From assembly GCA_003225315.1 (NCBI GenBank), contig QHZD01000033.1:1-64000 (forward strand): a DNA stretch of 64,000 nt, in the 5' to 3' direction. The notes beneath the pieces are model-generated. The model saw only the letters and a program-made list of their open reading frames with translations, was not told the origin of the DNA and searched no databases. This document shows positions 14,821-23,610 of this stretch, one piece after another. The DNA is from Acidobacteriota bacterium. Its GTDB lineage: Bacteria > Acidobacteriota > Terriglobia > Acidiferrales > UBA7541. The position numbers and the translations under genes are program-made. Within the stretch, counting starts at the first letter, position 1, and every line of letters begins with the position of its first letter.

Positions 14821-17481
14821 ATGCGCTGGATGGATGGACTCTTTGGCAAACGGAAGCGGGAGAAAGAACTGGAAGAGGAAGTGCGGAGCCATCTGAAGTT
14901 GTCAGCACAGGAGCGTGTGGAGCGCGGAGTAGATGAGGGTGAAGCTACGAGCGCGGCGCGAAGAGAGTTTGGGAATGTGGAGTTGGTAAAGGAAACGACT
15001 CGCGACGCATGGGGCTGGGGATTTCTTGACCGGCTGGCGCAGGACTTGCGCTTTGGCCTGCGAATGATTGTGAAATCGCCGGGGTTTGCGGCGGTAGCGA
15101 TTTTAACGCTGGCGCTGGGAATCGGCGCGAACACGGTGCTGTTTTCCGTCGTCAACGCGGTGCTCTTGAACCCTCTGCCCTACCCCGATCCCGATCAGCT
15201 CGTGACCTTGGCCGAGAGTAAACCGAATTTTGATTCTGGGTCGATCTCCTTCCCCAACTTTCGAGACTGGCGCAAAGACAACCGCACGTTTTCAATGATG
15301 GGCATTTCCAGAAGCTACTCCTACAGTTTGACGGGCAGGGGCGAAGCGGAGCAAGTAGACGCAGAATTCGTATCGTCAGACTACCTTACGCTGCTCGGCG
15401 TCAAGCCGGTGATAGGACGCCTGTTTGAAGAAGGCGAAGACGAGATCGGCGCCAGCCCCATCGTGCTGATTGGCGAAGGATTCTGGAATCGCAAGTTTGG
15501 CGCCGCTCGGGACATATCGGGACAAGGACTCACTCTCGACGGGCGAACCTTCACCATCGTTGGTGTAGTCCCCGCGAGTTTTAAGCTGCAAGTTGGGAGC
15601 TTCCGCGCCAGCGACGTATACGCCCCCATTGGCCAGTGGACAAACCCCCTGCTTCCAAACCGCGCGGCGGGGCTCGGATTTCATGGCGTGGGCCGGCTAA
15701 GGCCCAGTGTAACCATTCAGCAGGCGCGGGCGGACATGAAACGTGTGACGGGGGCCTTAACCGCCGCATATCCGGACGCCGACACGGGAATCGGCGCCAC
15801 CCTTATGCCTCTCAAAGAACAGATGGTTGGCCATGTGCGCCCGCTTCTGCTCGTTCTGCTCGCGGCTGTGGGCTTTGTGCTGTTGATCGCTTGCGTGAAC
15901 GTGGCCAACCTGCTTATGGCCCGCTCAACGGGGCGGACACGCGAATTCGCGGTGCGCGCCGCGCTCGGCGCGGATCGAGCCAGAATCGTGCGCCAGTTGT
16001 TGACGGAAAGCACCGTGCTCGCCCTGGCCGGTGGAGGGCTCGGCTTGTTCCTGGCGGCATCGGGCACTGAGGTAGCGCTTCGGAATTTGCCGTCAGCGTT
16101 GCCGCGCGCAAATGAGATCGGCCTGGACTTCCGAGTATTGCTGTTCACCATGGCCGTCTCGCTGCTCTGCGGAATTCTTTTCGGATTGGTGCCGGCGTTG
16201 AGAATTTCCAGACCGAACCTGCAGGAAACATTGAAAGAAGGCGGCCGGGGGTCGGGAGGCGGCAAGCATCGCGCGCAAGGCGTGTTTGTTGTCGCCGAAA
16301 TGGCCCTGGCCCTTGTTCTGCTGATCGCCGCAGGATTGATGATCCGCAGCTTGAGCGCGTTGTGGAGTGTGAACCCCGGCTTCGATTCACACAACGTTTT
16401 GTCGTTTGGCGTAGCCCTGGCCCCATCTCCGAAAGACACCAGCCCGGATGCAATTCGGGCGAAACTCCGGGAAGTCCAAAGCAGGCTGGCATCGACTCCG
16501 GGAGTGAAGGCAGCTTCGCTCTCCTGGGGAGCACTGCCGCTCGCAGGCGACGATGAAGATCTCTTCTACCTCGAAGGCCAGCCCAAGCCCGCAAGCGCGA
16601 ACGACATGAGCTGGGCGATCAGTTATGTCGTGCAAGAGGACTATTTGAAGGTCATGGGGATTCCGCTCCAGCGCGGACGTTTTCTTGCCGCCCAGGACAA
16701 TGAACGTTCGCCGCATGTCATCGTGATTGATGACTTCTTCGCACGCAAATTTTTTGGCGACCAAGACCCAGTTGGAAAGCGCGTGATTCTGGACAACAAG
16801 GGCGGCGTGGCGGAAATTGTCGGCGTCGTCGGGCACGTCAAGCAGTGGGGACTCGATTCCGACGACAAGCAGTCGCTTCGCGCACAACTCTATTTTCCCT
16901 TCATGCAGCTCCCCGATGCCGCCATGGAGCCGTCCTCTTGGAGCGGCACGGGAGTGCTGGTTCGCTTCGAAGGAAATGCACAGGCAGTTGCGGCCGCAAT
17001 CCGCTCTGGGCTTCGCCAGATGAGCGGCGAGCAAGTAATGTATGGCGTGCAGACCATGGAAGATGTCATCGCGGAAACGCTGGCGACCCGTCGCGTCTCG
17101 ATGATCGTCCTCGGAGTCTTTGCAGCTCTCGCCCTCGGCCTGGCCAGCATAGGGATTTACGGCGTGATTTCCTATCTCGTCGGCCAGCGAACGCATGAAA
17201 TTGGTGTTCGCATTGCGCTCGGCGCAAAGCAAAGCGATGTGATCGGGCTGGTGTTGCGCGAGGGCATGAAGATGACCGCGATCGGCGTAGTCCTCGGACT
17301 CATCACCGCGGCTGGATTGACTCGCCTAATGGCCAATTTGCTCTTTGGAGTGAGCGCTACAGACCCCCTAACTTTTGCGGGAGTAGCTGTGGTCCTGACC
17401 CTTGTCGCAACTACGGCCTGCTATGTTCCCGCGCGACGCGCCATGCGGGTTGATCCCATCGTGGCCCTGCGCTACGAATAG
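14821..17481 (+). CDS. ADOP-type ABC transporter permease (second copy)
   Basis: This 886-residue paralogue of the preceding gene has the same architecture: charged N-terminal segment ([18 protein letters not shown]), first helix [20 protein letters not shown], and two MacB core/FtsX units (LLLVLLAAVGFVLLIACVNV; IGIYGVISYLVGQRTHEIGV). The end is nearly identical ([20 protein letters not shown]). It lies 54 bases after the first copy and shares strong similarity at both ends but differs in the periplasmic cores, as expected for tandem duplication followed by divergence. No ATPase gene is adjacent. Probably cotranscribed under the PadR regulator. Confidence 0.92.
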   Translation: MRWMDGLFGKRKREKELEEEVRSHLKLSAQERVERGVDEGEATSAARREFGNVELVKETTRDAWGWGFLDRLAQDLRFGLRMIVKSPGFAAVAILTLALGIGANTVLFSVVNAVLLNPLPYPDPDQLVTLAESKPNFDSGSISFPNFRDWRKDNRTFSMMGISRSYSYSLTGRGEAEQVDAEFVSSDYLTLLGVKPVIGRLFEEGEDEIGASPIVLIGEGFWNRKFGAARDISGQGLTLDGRTFTIVGVVPASFKLQVGSFRASDVYAPIGQWTNPLLPNRAAGLGFHGVGRLRPSVTIQQARADMKRVTGALTAAYPDADTGIGATLMPLKEQMVGHVRPLLLVLLAAVGFVLLIACVNVANLLMARSTGRTREFAVRAALGADRARIVRQLLTESTVLALAGGGLGLFLAASGTEVALRNLPSALPRANEIGLDFRVLLFTMAVSLLCGILFGLVPALRISRPNLQETLKEGGRGSGGGKHRAQGVFVVAEMALALVLLIAAGLMIRSLSALWSVNPGFDSHNVLSFGVALAPSPKDTSPDAIRAKLREVQSRLASTPGVKAASLSWGALPLAGDDEDLFYLEGQPKPASANDMSWAISYVVQEDYLKVMGIPLQRGRFLAAQDNERSPHVIVIDDFFARKFFGDQDPVGKRVILDNKGGVAEIVGVVGHVKQWGLDSDDKQSLRAQLYFPFMQLPDAAMEPSSWSGTGVLVRFEGNAQAVAAAIRSGLRQMSGEQVMYGVQTMEDVIAETLATRRVSMIVLGVFAALALGLASIGIYGVISYLVGQRTHEIGVRIALGAKQSDVIGLVLREGMKMTAIGVVLGLITAAGLTRLMANLLFGVSATDPLTFAGVAVVLTLVATTACYVPARRAMRVDPIVALRYE

Positions 17482-17642
17482 AAAATCGCGTGGACCGGAA
17501 TCCCGCGATCGTCGGAGACTTTCGTCAAGCCGCAACTTCAGACCTTCCATTCGCTAGCACCTTAATGCCATCCAAGTAGCGCTATGTTGTTGATTGGCAA
17601 GGTGCTACGGTTGACCTAACCGCAAGCCTCGAATCCTGTCTA

Positions 17643-18299
17643 ATGACTCGGATGCAGCAGAGCGTCGATAGCACCCAGGCCATCGCAGAGAGCGACGCCG
17701 TCGCCGTGGAGCGCACGCTCGCGGGCGATCGCGATGCCTATCGAGTTCTGGTGGAGCGGCACAGCCACAGCGTTTTCCGGCTGGCCTACCGCATGACCGG
17801 GAACCGGCACGATGCCGAAGAAGTGGTCCAGGAGGCGTTCTTGCGCGGGTATCAAAAACTCGGTCAGTTTGCCTCACGAGCAAATTTCGGGACGTGGGTT
17901 TATCGCATCGCTGCGAACTATGCGATTGACCGCATGCGCCAGCGACAGAAGGAAGATGCGCGCCGGGAAACGCCGAGAGTCGAAGACGGGGATGGAATGG
18001 ACAACGATCCCGTGAATCGCGTCCAGGACGAAGCGCCGACTCCGGAACGGTTGACGCAAAGTCTCGAACTCCGAAAACAGATGGAGCAGGCGCTGGCCGC
18101 TCTTTCGGAGGCGGAAAGAACGGCTTTTGTGATGCGCCATTGGGAAGGTTGCGGGATCGAAGAAATCGCGGGAGTCTTGAAATCCAGTTCGAGCGCGGCG
18201 AAAAACACTGTCTTTCGAGCGGTCCAGAAATTGCGTCATGCGTTGCAGCCGTTCGTGGAGACAAAAGCGCAGGCACGCGCGATGGGAACCGAGTCATGA
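17643..18299 (+). CDS. ECF RNA polymerase sigma factor
   Basis: The 218-residue protein has region 2 (AYRVLVERHSHSVFRLAYRM ... DAEEVVQEAFLRGYQ ... FGTWVYRIAANYAIDRMR) and region 4 (ALAALSEAERTAFVMRHWEG ... GIEEIAGVLKSSSSAAKNTV). This is the RpoE-like two-domain structure of extracytoplasmic-function sigma factors. It recruits RNA polymerase to envelope-stress or surface genes. Its stop overlaps the anti-sigma start (ATGA at 18296-18299), indicating translational coupling. It leads a four-gene operon with the anti-sigma factor and two exported HEAT-repeat proteins, probably autoregulated. Confidence 0.93.
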   Translation: MTRMQQSVDSTQAIAESDAVAVERTLAGDRDAYRVLVERHSHSVFRLAYRMTGNRHDAEEVVQEAFLRGYQKLGQFASRANFGTWVYRIAANYAIDRMRQRQKEDARRETPRVEDGDGMDNDPVNRVQDEAPTPERLTQSLELRKQMEQALAALSEAERTAFVMRHWEGCGIEEIAGVLKSSSSAAKNTVFRAVQKLRHALQPFVETKAQARAMGTES

Positions 18300-19087
18300 A
18301 ACACATGAAGGAAGAAGAGTTGATTGCATATCGCGAGGGTGTTGCCGAGCAACGCGCCGTAGTAGCAGAGCATCTGGCGGCCTGCGAAAGGTGCCGCGTG
18401 GAGATGGAACGAATCGAAGCGGTGCTCGCCGCTCTGGATACGCTGCCTGTGCCGGATCCGGGAGCAGACTACGGACGGCAGGTGTGGAAGGAAATTGCGC
18501 CGCGTCTGGCGGAGAAGCCGGATCGTTGGTGGCAGGTGTGGTTCGAGCCGCGGCGGCTTGCGGCAGCGGGCGGGATTGTTGCGCTGATTATCGCGGCATT
18601 TGTTGTCGGGCGCGTTACAAAGAGAGTCGGGCCAGCTGACAACGTCGCAAATCGAGAACAGGTGCGGGAGCGCGTGCTCGTGGTTGCCGTCGGCGAACAC
18701 TTGGGACACTCCGAGCGGATGTTGATCGAACTTTCGAACGAAGCGCCAGACGACCCCAAGCAGAAAGAAGTGGACATCTCAGCCGAGCAACGCCGCGCGG
18801 AAGATTTGCTGCAGGAAAACCGTTTGTACCGGCAGACCGCTCTACGAGAAGGGGATGCGGGGCTCGCCAACGTACTGGACGAACTGGAGCGCGTGCTCCT
18901 GGACGTGGCGCACAGCCCGGGAGAAGTAACGCCGGCGCAGCTCGAAGCGATCCAGAAAAAGATCGAAGCGCGCGGGATTCTGTTCAAAGTTCGTGTGGTC
19001 AACAAGGAACTGCAACAACGGCAGGAGGCCACGAAGCCTGCGCCGGCGCAAAACGATTCTGCGAAAAGAGAGAGGAACAAAGTATGA
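18296..19087 (+). CDS. Anti-sigma factor with zinc-finger-like motif and one membrane helix
   Basis: The 263-residue protein begins MKHMKEEELIAYREG. It has the anti-sigma zinc-finger motif H-x3-C-x2-C in EHLAACERC (about residues 25-33), a single transmembrane helix (GGIVALIIAAFVVGRV, about 92-107) and a long predicted periplasmic part rich in charged helices. The cytoplasmic finger would hold the sigma factor encoded just upstream. The frame is open far upstream, but ATG 18296 overlaps the sigma stop codon by 4 bases and gives a clean family-like start. Its own stop overlaps the next gene by ATGA. Confidence 0.88.
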   Translation: MKHMKEEELIAYREGVAEQRAVVAEHLAACERCRVEMERIEAVLAALDTLPVPDPGADYGRQVWKEIAPRLAEKPDRWWQVWFEPRRLAAAGGIVALIIAAFVVGRVTKRVGPADNVANREQVRERVLVVAVGEHLGHSERMLIELSNEAPDDPKQKEVDISAEQRRAEDLLQENRLYRQTALREGDAGLANVLDELERVLLDVAHSPGEVTPAQLEAIQKKIEARGILFKVRVVNKELQQRQEATKPAPAQNDSAKRERNKV

Positions 19088-20628
19088 CCATCGGAAGACC
19101 AGGGAAACAGAGAGACATCCTCTGGATGGCGGTGGCTGCGCTGTTAATGACACCGGCAAACGCACGGGCGTCCCAGTCTCAAGAAGATGCCGATCGCCTC
19201 GCCGCTGCTCAGAACTCCGGACAAATTGCGCAGCGTGAAGCCCTCGAAACGGCTCGGGTCGCCAAACGCGCTACCGCGTCTGCCGTGACCCATGCCATCG
19301 ATCGGGCTACTACGCAGTTCATCGCTTCGCTTGGGGCGAGCGTGACAAGCCGCGTTGCGGATCGTGTCGCCTCCAGGATTGAAGAGCGCGTCGAGCAAAA
19401 GATCGATCAGAACCAGGAGAGCCGCGAACGCGAGCAGGAAGCGCGTGAACGAGCAGAGGAAAAGCGCGAACGGGAACAAGAAGCGCGCGAGCGGGCGCAG
19501 GAAAAAATCGAACGGCTGCAAGAATTGTACGACGACGGCCGCGAGGACTTGGACGACGACCGCTACGACCGGGCCGCAGAGAAATTCCAGCAACTGGCGG
19601 ACATGAATGGTCCGCAAACGGATGCCGCGCTCTACTGGAAAGCGTACGCGGAGAACCGCTTGGGCAAGAGGGACACGGCTTTGGCCACGATTGCGGACAT
19701 GAAGCGGCGCTTTCCGCAAAGCCGCTGGCAAAAGGACGCCACTGCGCTGGAGATCGAGGTGAAGCAGTCGACCGGCCAGCCTGTAAAGCCGGCGGACCAG
19801 AGCGATGAAGAACTGAAAATGCTGGCCATCCAAGGACTGATGAGCAGCGACCCGGAACGCACGCTGCCGCTGCTCGAGAAAGTGATCAACGGTTCCGGCT
19901 CTCCAAAGGAAAAATCGAAGGCGCTCTTCGTGCTGGCGCAAAGTGGGTCGGCGCAAGCACGCGAAATCCTGGGCAGAATCGCGCGGGGCCAGACCAATCC
20001 GGACTTGCAGCGCAAGGCCGTTGAATACTTGGGACTCTTCGGGGGCAGTGAAGCGCGGAAAACGCTGTCCGAGGTTTACGCGTCCAGCAACGACGCCTCT
20101 GTGAAGCACGCCATTCTGCGTAGCTACATGATCGGCGGCGATCACGAGCGCCTGTTCGCCGCAGCAAAAAGCGAAAAGGACGAATCGCTGCGCCGCGAGG
20201 CCATCCGGCAGCTCGGGCTGGTCCACGGGACGAGCGAACTGGAGCAGTTGTACCAGGCGGAAACTTCGACAGATTTGCGCCGGGACATCCTGCAGGCATT
20301 TTTTCTTGCGGGCGATTCGGGAAGGCTCGTGAAAGCCGCGCAAGGAGAAAAGGACGCGGATTTGCGCCGGGCGGCGATTCGAAACCTTGGCCTGATCCAC
20401 TCGGAAGATTCAGGCAAGGCGCTGCAAGAGATTTATGCCAAGGAAACAGATCACGCGCTCAAAGCAGAAGTCCTGAATGCCTATTTCTTGCAGGGCAACG
20501 CGAAAGCGCTCGTGGCTATCGGTCGAAGCGAAAAGGACCCTGAACTCAAAAAGACCGCAGTGTCCAAATTGTCGCTGATGCATTCAAAGGAAGGCAACGA
20601 TTACCTGATGGAATTGCTGCAGAAGTAG
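19084..20628 (+). CDS. Exported coiled-coil / HEAT-repeat protein
   Basis: A signal peptide (hydrophobic WMAVAALLMTPANARAS) is followed by a helical region and a strongly charged coiled coil of R/E/Q repeats at about residues 110-145 (EREQEARERAEEKREREQ). A TPR-like stretch comes next (YDRAAEKFQQLADMNGPQTD ... ALYWKAYAENRLGK). The C-terminal 250 residues are a HEAT-repeat solenoid with repeating RR(E/A)AIR(Q/N)LGL units. It is translationally coupled to the anti-sigma gene. Function is unknown; it probably acts in the periplasm as a scaffold or a sensor feeding the anti-sigma factor. Confidence 0.75.
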   Translation: MTIGRPGKQRDILWMAVAALLMTPANARASQSQEDADRLAAAQNSGQIAQREALETARVAKRATASAVTHAIDRATTQFIASLGASVTSRVADRVASRIEERVEQKIDQNQESREREQEARERAEEKREREQEARERAQEKIERLQELYDDGREDLDDDRYDRAAEKFQQLADMNGPQTDAALYWKAYAENRLGKRDTALATIADMKRRFPQSRWQKDATALEIEVKQSTGQPVKPADQSDEELKMLAIQGLMSSDPERTLPLLEKVINGSGSPKEKSKALFVLAQSGSAQAREILGRIARGQTNPDLQRKAVEYLGLFGGSEARKTLSEVYASSNDASVKHAILRSYMIGGDHERLFAAAKSEKDESLRREAIRQLGLVHGTSELEQLYQAETSTDLRRDILQAFFLAGDSGRLVKAAQGEKDADLRRAAIRNLGLIHSEDSGKALQEIYAKETDHALKAEVLNAYFLQGNAKALVAIGRSEKDPELKKTAVSKLSLMHSKEGNDYLMELLQK

Positions 20629-20638
20629 GAGAGGAACC

Positions 20639-21805
20639 ATGCGAGAGGAACGAATTGTTTCGGCGCTGCGAAGAGCACTCGGGCTCGCGATGATCGTGGC
20701 TGGCATTAGCATTGCCGCGGTGCAACTTGCAAAGGGCGGAGCCCCAACGCACGCAGGGCAGGCAGGCGCGGCGCCGGTGCAGGCAGTGGAAGTTCCGCGC
20801 ATTGAAAATGCAAAGCTGGAGACGGGTGCCGTCGGCACAAGTCTCGATGCCACCTTTCGCGAGCTCGCCGGAAAAGCCGAAGCGCCCGAATGGGTCGGCT
20901 ATAGCGTCGACGAAATCACCGGCGAGCGTGGCGTCTGCTGCGACAACAACTGGAACGATGGAAATTGCGGAACTTGCCGTCTGGAAAAGGAAAACGGCGG
21001 AACAGTCAGCTCATCGCACGCGGAAGGAAGCATTAAGCTGGAGGGTGCGCGCCGACTCGTCGTGCTGTACCGGCTGGAAGCGAAGCAAGTCGTAAAAATT
21101 CGCGTCGCATCGGAAGATTGCGTGATGGACGCGGGCGGACTGCCATTCGTTTGGCTGACGGGAGTCAAAGCGCAGGAGAGCGTAGCGCTCCTCGCAACTT
21201 ACGTGCGTAGTCCGTATTTTGAAGAACATGGCGAACGCAAGATCGGCAACGGCGCGTGGACAGCAATCGCGCTTCATGCGGATGCATCGGCCGACCGGGC
21301 ACTCGAATCCTTTACGGCGCCGGAGCAACGTGAAGCATTGCGGAGGCAAGCGGCATTCTGGCTCGGAGCAGCGCGAGGCAAGTCTGGATTGACTGCCCTG
21401 CAGCGCATGGCGAAAACGGATCCGAACTCAGACGTGCGCGCGCACGTAGCGTTTGCGCTTTCCGTAAGCCACGAGGCAGGAGCGATTGATGAGATGATTC
21501 GCATGGCGCACGATGACACCAGCTCGCACGTGCGCGGGCAAGCACTTTTTTGGCTGGCACAAAAAGCGGGGAAGAAAGCCGTGGGCACAATCACCGGCGC
21601 GATCGAGAGCGACCCCGACACGGAAGTGAAGAAAAAAGCAGTCTTTGCGCTGAGCCAATTGCCAAAAGATGAAGGCGTGCCCAAATTGATTGAAGTCGCG
21701 CAGACGAATCGGAATCCCGCAGTGCGCAAGCAAGCCATGTTCTGGCTGGGGCAATCGAACGATCCGCGGGCGCTGCAGTTTTTCGAAAAAGTGTTGACGC
21801 AGTGA
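20639..21805 (+). CDS. Exported HEAT-repeat protein with cysteine cluster
   Basis: The 388-residue protein starts with a signal-anchor-like segment (LGLAMIVAGISIAAVQLA). A ~150-residue domain follows that carries a cysteine cluster, GVCCDNNWNDGNCGTC, at about residues 98-113. The C-terminal ~170 residues hold HEAT repeats with the recurring pattern (V/L)R(G/K)QA(L/M)FWLxQ. It is the last gene of the sigma operon, 10 bases after the previous one, and stops 4 bases before the convergent dapD. The cysteines could bind metal or form disulfides. Function unknown. Confidence 0.72.
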   Translation: MREERIVSALRRALGLAMIVAGISIAAVQLAKGGAPTHAGQAGAAPVQAVEVPRIENAKLETGAVGTSLDATFRELAGKAEAPEWVGYSVDEITGERGVCCDNNWNDGNCGTCRLEKENGGTVSSSHAEGSIKLEGARRLVVLYRLEAKQVVKIRVASEDCVMDAGGLPFVWLTGVKAQESVALLATYVRSPYFEEHGERKIGNGAWTAIALHADASADRALESFTAPEQREALRRQAAFWLGAARGKSGLTALQRMAKTDPNSDVRAHVAFALSVSHEAGAIDEMIRMAHDDTSSHVRGQALFWLAQKAGKKAVGTITGAIESDPDTEVKKKAVFALSQLPKDEGVPKLIEVAQTNRNPAVRKQAMFWLGQSNDPRALQFFEKVLTQ

Positions 21806-21809
21806 AGCG

Positions 21810-22649
21810 CTAACGCAAGAGGTCTTCGAGTTGCACGCGCGAATCCGTCTTCGAGTCGCGATACTTCACAATCACAGCGGCTTGTAGCGAGATCCCCCAT
21901 TTCGCGCCGCTGGGATGAGAAACGGCGCGCGAGCCGGGCACCACGATTGCTTCTTCGGGGATGATGAGTGGTTCGGTTTCGCTGGCCGTATAAATCTTGT
22001 CGCGAACCAGATCGTAAACCGGAATCGAACGGTTTAGAATCGTGCCGGTGCCAAGAACAGCGCGGCGCTTCACGACTGTTCCTTCATAGACGCCTGAGTT
22101 CCCGCCAACCAAAACGTCGTCTTCGATGATCACCGGCAGCGCGCCGACAGGCTCGAGGACGCCGCCGATTTGCGATCCCGCGGAAATGTGGCAGTTCCGT
22201 CCGACCTGCGCGCAGCTTCCAATCAGCGCGTGCGAATCGATCATCGTGCCTTCGCCAACGTAAGCCCCCACGTTCACGAACATCGGCGGCATGCAAATCA
22301 CGCCGCGGCCGATGTAACTGCCATCGCGAATGCTGGAGCCGCCAGGAACGATGCGCACGCCGTCGGAAGCCGCGAACGACCGCACCGGATACGTGGACTT
22401 GTCAAAGAACGGCTGCTTTGCAGCGTCAATGGACATGTCCGCGATCGCGCCCATTCGAAAACCCAGCAAAATTCCCTTTTTCACCCAGGCGTTCGCGCGC
22501 CAGCCGGATTTTGTGGAGGCATCGGGTTCAGCGGCGCGAATTTCGCCACGATTCAGCGCCGCTTTGAAATCGCGGAAAAGCCATTGATGTTCTTCTTCGT
22601 AATGCGCAGGCGCTTCGTCAAACAATTTTTCAATTTGCGAAGGCTGCAT
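21810..22649 (-). CDS. dapD: Tetrahydrodipicolinate N-succinyltransferase
   Basis: The 279-residue left-handed beta-helix acyltransferase shows hexapeptide repeats in the middle (FVNVGAYVGEGTMIDSHALI, GSCAQVGRNCHISAGSQIGG) and an N-terminal helical domain (MQPSQIEKLFDEAP). It transfers succinyl from succinyl-CoA to tetrahydrodipicolinate in the succinylase branch of lysine and diaminopimelate synthesis. The frame is open upstream, but ATG 22649 matches the family N-terminus. It overlaps the end of dapA by 20 bases, indicating a shared operon. Confidence 0.93.
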   Translation of the reverse strand: MQPSQIEKLFDEAPAHYEEEHQWLFRDFKAALNRGEIRAAEPDASTKSGWRANAWVKKGILLGFRMGAIADMSIDAAKQPFFDKSTYPVRSFAASDGVRIVPGGSSIRDGSYIGRGVICMPPMFVNVGAYVGEGTMIDSHALIGSCAQVGRNCHISAGSQIGGVLEPVGALPVIIEDDVLVGGNSGVYEGTVVKRRAVLGTGTILNRSIPVYDLVRDKIYTASETEPLIIPEEAIVVPGSRAVSHPSGAKWGISLQAAVIVKYRDSKTDSRVQLEDLLR

Positions 22650-23532
22650 GCGCCCTCTTGGCGAGTCCGAGCGATTCAAGCACCGCCCGGATGCGCGCCT
22701 GATTCTCCGCCTTGGGCGCCACAAGTGGCAAGCGCCAGACCGGTTCGAGCAGGCCCATTTCCGCCATCGCGGCTTTCACCGGCATAGGATTGGATTCGAC
22801 GAAGTTTATTTCCATCAGCGGATGATAACGCCGGTGAATCGCGCGTGCCCCGCCAAAGTCGCCCCGCAGCGCGAGCCGCGTCAACTGCGACATTTCCGCC
22901 GGAATTTCGTTGGACACGACCGAAATGACTCCACGTCCGCCAAGCGCGATAAGCGAGAGCGTGATCGCATCGTCGCCGGAAACCACGATGAAGTCCTCGG
23001 GCACGGCGTTGAGAATCGCTGCCATTTGCGAGACATTGCCCGAGGCCTCCTTGATACCGATGATGTTCTTGATTTGCGCCAGCCGCTTCACCGTGGCCGT
23101 CTCGATGTTCACGCCCGTGCGTCCTTGCACGCTGTAGAGAACGATCGGCAGCGATACGGCCTGCGCGATCGCGCGATAGTGCTGGAAAAGGCCCTCCTGC
23201 GTCGGCTTGTTGTAATACGGTGTGACCGAGAGAATTCCATCGGCGCCAAGCTCCGCCAGTTCGTGCGCCAGCGCGATCACTTCGGCGGTGTTATAGCCGC
23301 CCGCGCCCGCAAGAACTGGCACCTTCCCTTTAGCCAGCTCAATCGTAATCTCCACGACGCGCAGATGTTCTTCGTGCGTCAGCGTCGGACTCTCACCAGT
23401 CGTTCCGCAAGGAACGAGAAACTCTACGCCCGCATCAATTTGCCGTCGCACCAATCGGCGCAGCGCGGCTTCGTCGAGCGAGCCGTCCGTTCGAAATGGC
23501 GTGACAAGTGCAGTTCCGGTCCCAGTAAACAT
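22630..23532 (-). CDS. dapA: 4-hydroxy-tetrahydrodipicolinate synthase
   Basis: The 300-residue TIM-barrel aldolase condenses pyruvate with aspartate semialdehyde. The Schiff-base lysine is in IIGIKEASGN, the Thr pair in PCGTTGESPTL, and the catalytic tyrosine in YSVQGRTG. The last motif is YNVPGRTG in most DapA proteins, so two neighbours of the tyrosine differ while the tyrosine and GRTG are kept. ATG 23532 has AGGAG a few bases upstream. It overlaps dapD and follows dapB by 78 bases. Activity is very likely given the complete dap context, but the substitution could affect substrate or feedback properties. Confidence 0.93.
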   Translation of the reverse strand: MFTGTGTALVTPFRTDGSLDEAALRRLVRRQIDAGVEFLVPCGTTGESPTLTHEEHLRVVEITIELAKGKVPVLAGAGGYNTAEVIALAHELAELGADGILSVTPYYNKPTQEGLFQHYRAIAQAVSLPIVLYSVQGRTGVNIETATVKRLAQIKNIIGIKEASGNVSQMAAILNAVPEDFIVVSGDDAITLSLIALGGRGVISVVSNEIPAEMSQLTRLALRGDFGGARAIHRRYHPLMEINFVESNPMPVKAAMAEMGLLEPVWRLPLVAPKAENQARIRAVLESLGLAKRAHAAFAN

Positions 23533-23610
23533 GGTCTTTTACTCCTAGCTTTTTTATCCAACTTCCGAAATACAAAGTTGCCGGCAGCGATTCGCCGCCG
23601 CTAGATTTCC

